NCBI GenBank assembly: GCA_023416335.1 | Contig: JAEZHY010000174.1 | Location: 1 to 6,817 of the forward strand | Source: Pseudomonadota bacterium | Lineage (GTDB): Bacteria; Desulfobacterota; Syntrophobacteria; Syntrophobacterales; Syntrophobacteraceae | Direction: 5' to 3' | Length of the DNA stretch: 6,817 nucleotides | In this document: in pieces, positions 5,781 to 6,817 of the stretch | Numbering within the stretch: the stretch's first letter is position 1 | Layout: every line of letters starts with the position of its first letter | Notes under the pieces: generated by a model | What the model was told of the DNA's origin: nothing | The model's input: only the letters and a program-made list of their open reading frames with translations | Databases searched by the model: none | Made by a program: the position numbers and the translations under genes

Positions 5781-6308
5781 TCATCCCTGCTTGTTCAGGC
5801 CGTCGGAAATGGTTTCAGCCAGTTTCAGGTGTTCCTGAAGCGTGGGAAGAGTCTGCCGGGCGTAGTTCTTAAGGTCTGGATTCTTGCCCTCACGTGCCTG
5901 CCGCTGGAACATTTCAATGTCATTTTTGTGGCCCTCGACCATGTGCTTCATGTAGGCCCGGTCGAAATCCTGCCCCTGGAGCACTGAGAGGTGCTTCACC
6001 ATGGAATTGTCCATTCGATCCATATCCTGGGGAACCGATATATTGTTTTTATCCGCTATTGCAATGAGTTGGTCGCTCGCGAGGTTGTGATCCGTAACCA
6101 GGCGCTGTCCGAAATTTCTTACTTCGGGGGATGATGCCTGTCTTACGGCCATTTCCCCCAACGTGATTTCCATTTTGTCTCCGCTCGCCGCCTTCTGAAC
6201 AAATTCCTTGTCGTTCAGAGCCCTGACGCCCGCGACTTTCATCCCGAATGTAATGACAATTGCGGCTATGATGAAAAACAGTACCAGTTTGGAACTCCGA
6301 GTCATCAT
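5781..6308 (-). CDS. Secreted DUF4142 family protein (predicted four-helix, ferritin-like)
   Basis: This 175-residue protein has an N-terminal hydrophobic signal (about residues 7-27) ending G-V-R-A, with likely cleavage after Ala30, so the mature part should be periplasmic. No cysteine is present, so it is not a lipoprotein. The body matches the DUF4142 pattern: D-K-E-F-V-x-x-A-A-S-G with E-I-T-L-G-E-M-A, then F-G-Q-R-L-V-T-D-H with His74, F-D-R-A-Y-M-K-H-M with His122 and His127 after it, and L-P-T-L-Q-E-H-L with His160. The family is predicted to form an all-helical bundle; its function is not established, though members are widespread in soil and environmental bacteria and sometimes tied to stress. 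The first of two adjacent ATGs is chosen; AAAGGAG lies ten bases upstream. It is convergent with the ABC gene and lies 97 bases downstream of the esterase gene on the same strand. No clear promoter was found. Confidence 0.88.
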   Translation of the reverse strand: MMTRSSKLVLFFIIAAIVITFGMKVAGVRALNDKEFVQKAASGDKMEITLGEMAVRQASSPEVRNFGQRLVTDHNLASDQLIAIADKNNISVPQDMDRMDNSMVKHLSVLQGQDFDRAYMKHMVEGHKNDIEMFQRQAREGKNPDLKNYARQTLPTLQEHLKLAETISDGLNKQG

Positions 6309-6405
6309 TTGCTTTCTGCTCCTTTATGCTGATCTGATAACAGACTTTCATACAAAAAGTTAACCACGGATGCGGACTCAGGTTGCAGGAAAGGATTTCG
6401 GTCTT

Positions 6406-6817
6406 TCATGCTTCGGGACGTTGCTCGCTGCGGTTTTCTCCGTAGACCTCGGGGCATTCAGAACAGGGTCTCCTCGAATGGGAAAGGAACCAGTCGTATA
6501 GCTCCGGATTCCGATAGGTTTCAGTCCACGAATCATGGCCTGCATTCGGATAAATCGTTAACCGAACGTCGCCGCCGAGGTTTCCGAGTGCGGTCGCCAT
6601 CACCTTGGACTCGCCGACCGGGACGATCCGGTCCTGTGCACCGTGGAAAATCCAGATCGCAAGGTGTTTTATCCGTGAGGCCAGCATCGGGTTTCCTCCA
6701 CCGCAAATAGGCGCAATCGCGGCAAATTTGGTCGGATTCTCGATTGCCGTGTCCCAGGTCCCATATCCTCCCATGCTGATGCCCGTAAGGTAAATCCTGT
6801 TTTCGTCTATCTTGTAC
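6406..6817 (-). CDS. Alpha/beta-hydrolase esterase or peptidase, C-terminal part (gene enters from the right edge)
   Basis: The frame is open from base 6817 and ends at TGA 6408-6406, giving 137 codons of which the first is partial. The visible part starts YKIDENRIYLTGIS followed by M-G-G-Y-G-T-W-D, where the serine (codon 6777-6775) is the nucleophile in a G-x-S-x-G elbow. The aspartate sits in F-H-G-A-Q-D-R-I-V-P (codon 6633-6631) and the histidine in P-N-A-G-H-D-S-W (codon 6537-6535), so the triad is complete. This arrangement matches the phospholipase/carboxylesterase, polyhydroxybutyrate depolymerase-like and dienelactone-hydrolase group, probably acting on ester bonds; the signal peptide, if any, lies outside the window. 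The internal ATG at 6774 falls after the nucleophile and cannot be the start. The last 20 residues, rich in R, E, P and two Cys, look like an unstructured tail. The substrate is not deducible. Confidence 0.85.
   Translation of the reverse strand, partial: YKIDENRIYLTGISMGGYGTWDTAIENPTKFAAIAPICGGGNPMLASRIKHLAIWIFHGAQDRIVPVGESKVMATALGNLGGDVRLTIYPNAGHDSWTETYRNPELYDWFLSHSRRPCSECPEVYGENRSEQRPEA

Noticed and set aside
6309..6405. Promoter or terminator between the esterase and DUF4142 genes
   Set aside because: GTTAAC followed by T-rich sequence was examined on the minus strand, but no stem with a T run and no reasonable -35/-10 pair could be supported; only the AAAGGAG binding site is clear.

Overview
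The window looks like chromosomal DNA of a Gram-negative bacterium. A sulfate-reducing or syntrophic member of the Desulfobacterota (old Deltaproteobacteria) would fit, because the aconitase N-terminus, the MBOAT/SGNH pair, the DUF4142 protein and the mid-to-high G+C base use are all at home there. This placement is an inference from protein character only; there is no rRNA or tRNA gene to anchor it.

Layout. The left edge (1-110, minus) holds the first 36 codons of an aconitate hydratase gene. A gap of about 560 bases follows. It contains one plausible 45-codon gene (352-489) with a strong ribosome binding site, plus a promoter-like TTGACA. From 672 to 4721 three plus-strand genes form a polysaccharide block: an MBOAT O-acyltransferase, an SGNH-like membrane-anchored partner starting 3 bases after the MBOAT stop, and a polytopic Wzy-like repeat-unit polymerase. 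A rho-independent terminator at 4756-4785 closes the block. A single-gene unit follows: an ABC ATPase of the ModF/YlmA type (4908-5702) with no permease in view and its own terminator (5727-5760). The right side is on the minus strand: a secreted DUF4142 protein (5781-6308) and the C-terminal part of an alpha/beta-hydrolase esterase that runs off the edge (6406-6817).

How the genes work together. The MBOAT protein and its SGNH partner are expected to move acyl groups (usually acetyl) across or at the inner membrane onto a glycan. The Wzy-like protein would polymerise undecaprenyl-linked repeat units at the periplasmic face. No glycosyltransferase, flippase or chain-length regulator is visible, so this is a tail-end or satellite module that polymerises and decorates a glycan built elsewhere. 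Acetylation plus polymerase is the same combination used in O-antigen seroconversion cassettes, and this is the most interesting biological idea in the window.

A recurrent detail is that the starts of three genes (MBOAT, wzy-like, ABC) are each overlapped by a very short ORF in another frame. Two of these short ORFs have a better Shine-Dalgarno than the main gene, and the third ends in an ATGA overlap. The SGNH gene has no clear ribosome binding site and seems to depend on coupling to the MBOAT stop. I saw no mobile element, CRISPR array, tRNA or rRNA.
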